Shown here one piece after another: positions 61,388 through 64,000 of a stretch of 64,000 bases of DNA (the stretch's first letter is position 1; each line of letters opens with the position of its first letter). The stretch is taken from positions 682,001 to 746,000 of the forward strand of contig NZ_RHHV01000012.1 in NCBI RefSeq assembly GCF_003710905.1, written 5' to 3'. This DNA comes from Brevibacillus parabrevis. GTDB lineage: Bacteria; Bacillota; Bacilli; Brevibacillales; Brevibacillaceae. The notes under the pieces are model-generated. The model made no database searches. It was not told the DNA's origin and saw only the letters and a program-made list of their open reading frames with translations. The position numbers and the translations under genes were made by a program.

Positions 61388-62290
61388 TCAGCTGTACTTG
61401 CTCAGCACATCGAAAAATTCCTTTAAAAAGTGGTAAAACAGCTTTTCCGAAGGGGGCAGCTCCCGGTTGTTCGGGATGATGATGCCGACGGTTCGCTGGA
61501 CGAGCGGCTCGCTGATCGGAATTTTGACAGTCTCGCGCGGCACGTTATCCGTCAAGGTCAGCTCAGGCAAAAGCGTGACGCCAAGCCCTGCAGCGACGAG
61601 TCCCTTGATCGCGTCAATATCCTCCCCTTCGAAGGCGACTTTGGGAGCGAAGCCCATTTGCGAACAGGCGTTGACCGCGATATTTCGCAAAATAAAACCG
61701 GGCGGGAACAGGACGAACGTATCTTCCTGAAGCTGATTCAGTCGCAAATTCGGCTGTTTGGCGAGCGGATGTCTCGCGGGCAGCAGCGCGACGATGTTTT
61801 CGGCGAAAAAAATATGGCTGCGCACGTTTTTTTCCTGGGTCGGAACCGGGCCGAGAAAAGCCAGGTCGATCTCGCCGTTGATGACGGAGTCGATCAGCCC
61901 CTGATAAGAGCCTTGCTTCAACTGAAAGCCGATATCCGGGTACCTTGCGCGAAAGCCGGAAATGACCGTTGGCAGCGGATTGGCAGCCAGACTGCTCGTA
62001 AACCCGACGCGGATCGTCCCGCGCTCCGGATCGAGAAATTCGTCAATTTTTTGCTTGGCCTTTTCGATTTCGCTCACAGCCATTTCCATGTGTTGCAAAA
62101 AGATTCTGCCTACGGCTGTCAGCTTGACGTTGCGGCCTTCGCGGATAAACAGGGAGACGCCAAGCTCTTCCTCCAGATTGGCGATCTGCCGGCTCAGCGC
62201 AGATTGGGCCACGTGCAAGTTGTGCGAGGCTTCGGTGAAATGCTCGCGTTTGGCTACTTCAATGAAGTATTGAATCTGTCGAAGCTCCAT
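61388..62290 (-). CDS. gltC: GltC, LysR-type activator of glutamate synthase
   Basis: 300 residues. MELRQIQYFIEVAKREHFTE helix-turn-helix, HLHVAQSALSRQIANLEEEL-type recognition (here NLHVAQSALSRQ), and a ligand domain including DAIKGLVAAGLGVTLLPE and RTVGIIIPNNRELPPS, closely like B. subtilis GltC. It activates gltAB when 2-oxoglutarate is high and glutamate low. Divergent from the target gene over a 122-nt spacer. Confidence 0.93.
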   Translation of the reverse strand: MELRQIQYFIEVAKREHFTEASHNLHVAQSALSRQIANLEEELGVSLFIREGRNVKLTAVGRIFLQHMEMAVSEIEKAKQKIDEFLDPERGTIRVGFTSSLAANPLPTVISGFRARYPDIGFQLKQGSYQGLIDSVINGEIDLAFLGPVPTQEKNVRSHIFFAENIVALLPARHPLAKQPNLRLNQLQEDTFVLFPPGFILRNIAVNACSQMGFAPKVAFEGEDIDAIKGLVAAGLGVTLLPELTLTDNVPRETVKIPISEPLVQRTVGIIIPNNRELPPSEKLFYHFLKEFFDVLSKYS

Positions 62291-62311
62291 GAAGACCCCC
62301 CATTCCCGATC

Positions 62312-62328
62312 AATCTCGTTTTGAGATT
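62312..62328. promoter_or_regulatory. GltC box (LysR-type inverted repeat)
   Basis: AATCTC-N5-GAGATT, a perfect T-N11-A-type palindrome like the GltC Box I (ATCTCNNNNNGAGAT) of B. subtilis. It lies 22 nt from the gltC start. Confidence 0.8.
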
Positions 62329-62348
62329 AATATTGAGTAAATTATATA

Positions 62349-62383
62349 TTGTTTGTATCGGTTCACTCAATCTAAAATTGAGT
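62349..62383 (+). promoter_or_regulatory. gltA promoter overlapped by a second palindrome
   Basis: TTGTTT (62349-62354), an 18-nt spacer and TAAAAT (62373-62378). The palindrome ACTCAAT-N5-ATTGAGT (62365-62383) covers the -10 box and probably serves repression or another regulator. Confidence 0.6.
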
Positions 62384-62412
62384 TAACAGAGAGAGCAAGG
62401 GAGTGGAGACAA

Positions 62413-64000
62413 ATGACGAGAAATGGAATGCCTGCGAAGCAAGGTTTATACGATCCGATGTTCGAGCACGACGCTTGTGGAATCGGTTTTATTGCCAATT
62501 TGAAAGCAAAAGCCACGCATGAGATGGTGCAAAACGGCTTGAAAATTCTTTGCCAGCTGGAGCATCGCGGCGGGCAAGGCAGCGATCCGGAAACGGGTGA
62601 CGGAGCCGGAATTTTGACGCAAATTCCGCACGCCTTTTTCAAAAAAGCCTGTAAGGAGTTGGGCTTCCAGCTTCCGGCGCAAGGCAAGTACGGTGTAGGC
62701 ATGCTGTTTATGCCGATGGATGAACAGCTGCGCGAGCAATACGAAGCGAAACTGGCCGCCATTATTGCGGCAGAAGGTCAAAAGCTGCTTGGCTTCCGCA
62801 CGGTGCCCGTCGATGGGACGAAGATCGGCAAAACGGCCGCAGCCAGCCAGCCTTTTGTCCGCCAGGTGTTTATCGGAGCGAGTGCTGATTTAGCTGACCA
62901 GATGGCGTTTGAACGGAAGCTGTACGTCATTCGCAAGCAGATGGAGCAAGCGGCAGGCGAAGGCTTCTACGCAGCGTCCATGTCTTCCCGCACCATCGTC
63001 TACAAAGGACTGTTGACTCCAGGACAGCTTGACGCATTTTATCTTGATTTGCAAGAAGATTCGTACACTTCCGCCTTTTCCGTGGTGCACTCGCGATTCA
63101 GCACGAACACCTTTCCGACGTGGGAGAGAGCGCACCCGAACCGCTATCTGATCCACAACGGGGAAATCAACACGTTGCAGGGCAATGTGAACTGGATGAT
63201 GGCCCGCGAAAAAATGTTCGAGTCGGCTCTGTTTGGACGCGATCTGGAAAAAGTGGTTCCCGTCATTGATATGCAAGGAAGCGACTCGGCTATCCTCGAC
63301 AACTGCGTGGAATTTTTCTCGCTGGCTGGCAGATCGTTGCCGCACGTCGCGATGATGATGATTCCCGAACCGTGGGATCAGGATGAGCAGATGGATGAAC
63401 ATAAAAAAGCTTTTTACGAATACCACAGCTGCTTGATGGAACCGTGGGATGGCCCGACCGCCATTTCCTTTACCGATGGCAGACAAATCGGGGCGATCCT
63501 CGACCGGAACGGCTTGCGCCCGGCGAGATACTACGTAACGACAGATGACACGATCATTTTCTCGTCGGAAGTAGGCGTACTCGAAGTACCGGAAGAAAAA
63601 ATCGTGCAAAAAGGACGCCTCAGCCCTGGCCGCATGCTGCTCGTCGATCTGGAGGAAGGCCGCATCGTCTCGGATGAAGAGATCAAGCGGCAAATCGCCA
63701 GCGAACAGCCGTACCGCGACTGGGTAAAAACGCAATTGCAGCCGTTGGAACAACTGCCGGCAGCAGGCACTCCCGACGATCTGGCAGGTCAAGAACTGCT
63801 GGCGCGCCAAAAGGCATTTGGCTACACGCAGGAAGAGCTGGACAAAATGCTGGCGCCGATGGTCGCAGAACAAAAAGACCCGATCGGCTCGATGGGCGTC
63901 GACACGCCGCTCGCTGTGCTGTCAGACCGTCCGCAGCTGCTGTATCATTACTTTAAACAATCGTTCGCGCAAGTTACGAATCCGCCAATCGATTCGCTGC
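62413..64000 (+). CDS. gltA: Glutamate synthase large subunit, N-terminal part (runs off window)
   Basis: The first 529 codons. After a short propeptide the catalytic cysteine is in FEHDACGIGFIANL (class II glutaminase; Cys becomes N-terminal after cleavage). Further glutaminase landmarks are LEHRGGQGSDPETGDGAG, SRFSTNTFPTWERAHP and NGEINTLQGN. The central domain starts near the edge (QLLYHYFKQSFAQVTNPPID). Named gltA in Bacillus, gltB in proteobacteria. AAGGGAGTGGAG is before the ATG. Confidence 0.95.
   Translation, partial: MTRNGMPAKQGLYDPMFEHDACGIGFIANLKAKATHEMVQNGLKILCQLEHRGGQGSDPETGDGAGILTQIPHAFFKKACKELGFQLPAQGKYGVGMLFMPMDEQLREQYEAKLAAIIAAEGQKLLGFRTVPVDGTKIGKTAAASQPFVRQVFIGASADLADQMAFERKLYVIRKQMEQAAGEGFYAASMSSRTIVYKGLLTPGQLDAFYLDLQEDSYTSAFSVVHSRFSTNTFPTWERAHPNRYLIHNGEINTLQGNVNWMMAREKMFESALFGRDLEKVVPVIDMQGSDSAILDNCVEFFSLAGRSLPHVAMMMIPEPWDQDEQMDEHKKAFYEYHSCLMEPWDGPTAISFTDGRQIGAILDRNGLRPARYYVTTDDTIIFSSEVGVLEVPEEKIVQKGRLSPGRMLLVDLEEGRIVSDEEIKRQIASEQPYRDWVKTQLQPLEQLPAAGTPDDLAGQELLARQKAFGYTQEELDKMLAPMVAEQKDPIGSMGVDTPLAVLSDRPQLLYHYFKQSFAQVTNPPIDSL

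Noticed and set aside
1..64000. CRISPR arrays, insertion sequences, prophage or restriction-modification genes
   Set aside because: No regular spacer-repeat arrays, transposase, integrase, phage structural or methylase motifs were seen.

Overview
The window looks like chromosome of a spore-forming, monoderm Firmicute of the Paenibacillaceae, most likely Brevibacillus or a close relative. This rests on recognised families: KimA, YycC, GltC/GltAB, a TenI-ThiE pair, a small-spore-protein-like peptide, strong AGGAGG ribosome sites with many GTG/TTG starts, and a fairly high GC. The species is an inference; no database search was possible.

Region 1 (1-16.4 kb) is a reductive pyrimidine catabolism locus: the end of an acylating (methyl)malonate-semialdehyde dehydrogenase, a class III omega-aminotransferase, PreT and PreA (dihydropyrimidine dehydrogenase), dihydropyrimidinase, beta-ureidopropionase, a chemoreceptor and an NCS1 nucleobase permease. 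Together they would take uracil/thymine to beta-alanine or beta-aminoisobutyrate and on to acyl-CoA. Unrelated genes (MazG-like, LOG-like, two secreted proteins, a two-gene DNA-binding-type pair) sit inside it.

Region 2 (16.6-24 kb) joins a UbiD-type decarboxylase with a CitA/DcuS-type two-component system and a TctCBA tripartite tricarboxylate transporter carrying a cre-like site. It is probably a carboxylate uptake and breakdown module.

Region 3 (24-41.5 kb) is ordinary housekeeping and signalling: GNAT, DUF3054, TenI/ThiE, a heme-monooxygenase-like protein, a PAS kinase, a NarL-type two-component system, a MarR-RND pump-adaptor efflux operon, CcdA plus a TlpA/ResA thioredoxin, YycC and a thioredoxin-like protein.

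Region 4 (41.5-46.5 kb) holds tRNA-Tyr, tRNA-Leu and tRNA-Gly, a gene-poor lower-GC stretch with gene remnants, and a kimA potassium importer. A 23-bp direct repeat brackets the stretch.

Region 5 (46.5-49.5 kb) has an AraC regulator and an orphan ferric-siderophore binding lipoprotein, each behind a Fur-box-like site, then a YbaK-type deacylase.

Region 6 (49.5-61.3 kb) is the most interesting part: an organosulfur salvage locus with two DszA/NtaA-type flavin monooxygenases, a luciferase-like oxidoreductase, a glutaredoxin, an M20 deacylase, a GNAT acetyltransferase and two complete MetNIQ transporters. The enzyme set matches the B. subtilis ytmI/yxe S-alkylcysteine pathways, but the transporters are methionine-type. 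Its three transcription units start with TTGAC(A/G)-N17-TAAT-like promoters followed by leaders of the same architecture: a 12-nt mini-hairpin abutting an intrinsic terminator. This is a candidate undescribed attenuation element.

Region 7 (61.4-64 kb) is gltC divergent from the glutamate synthase large-subunit gene, which runs off the window.
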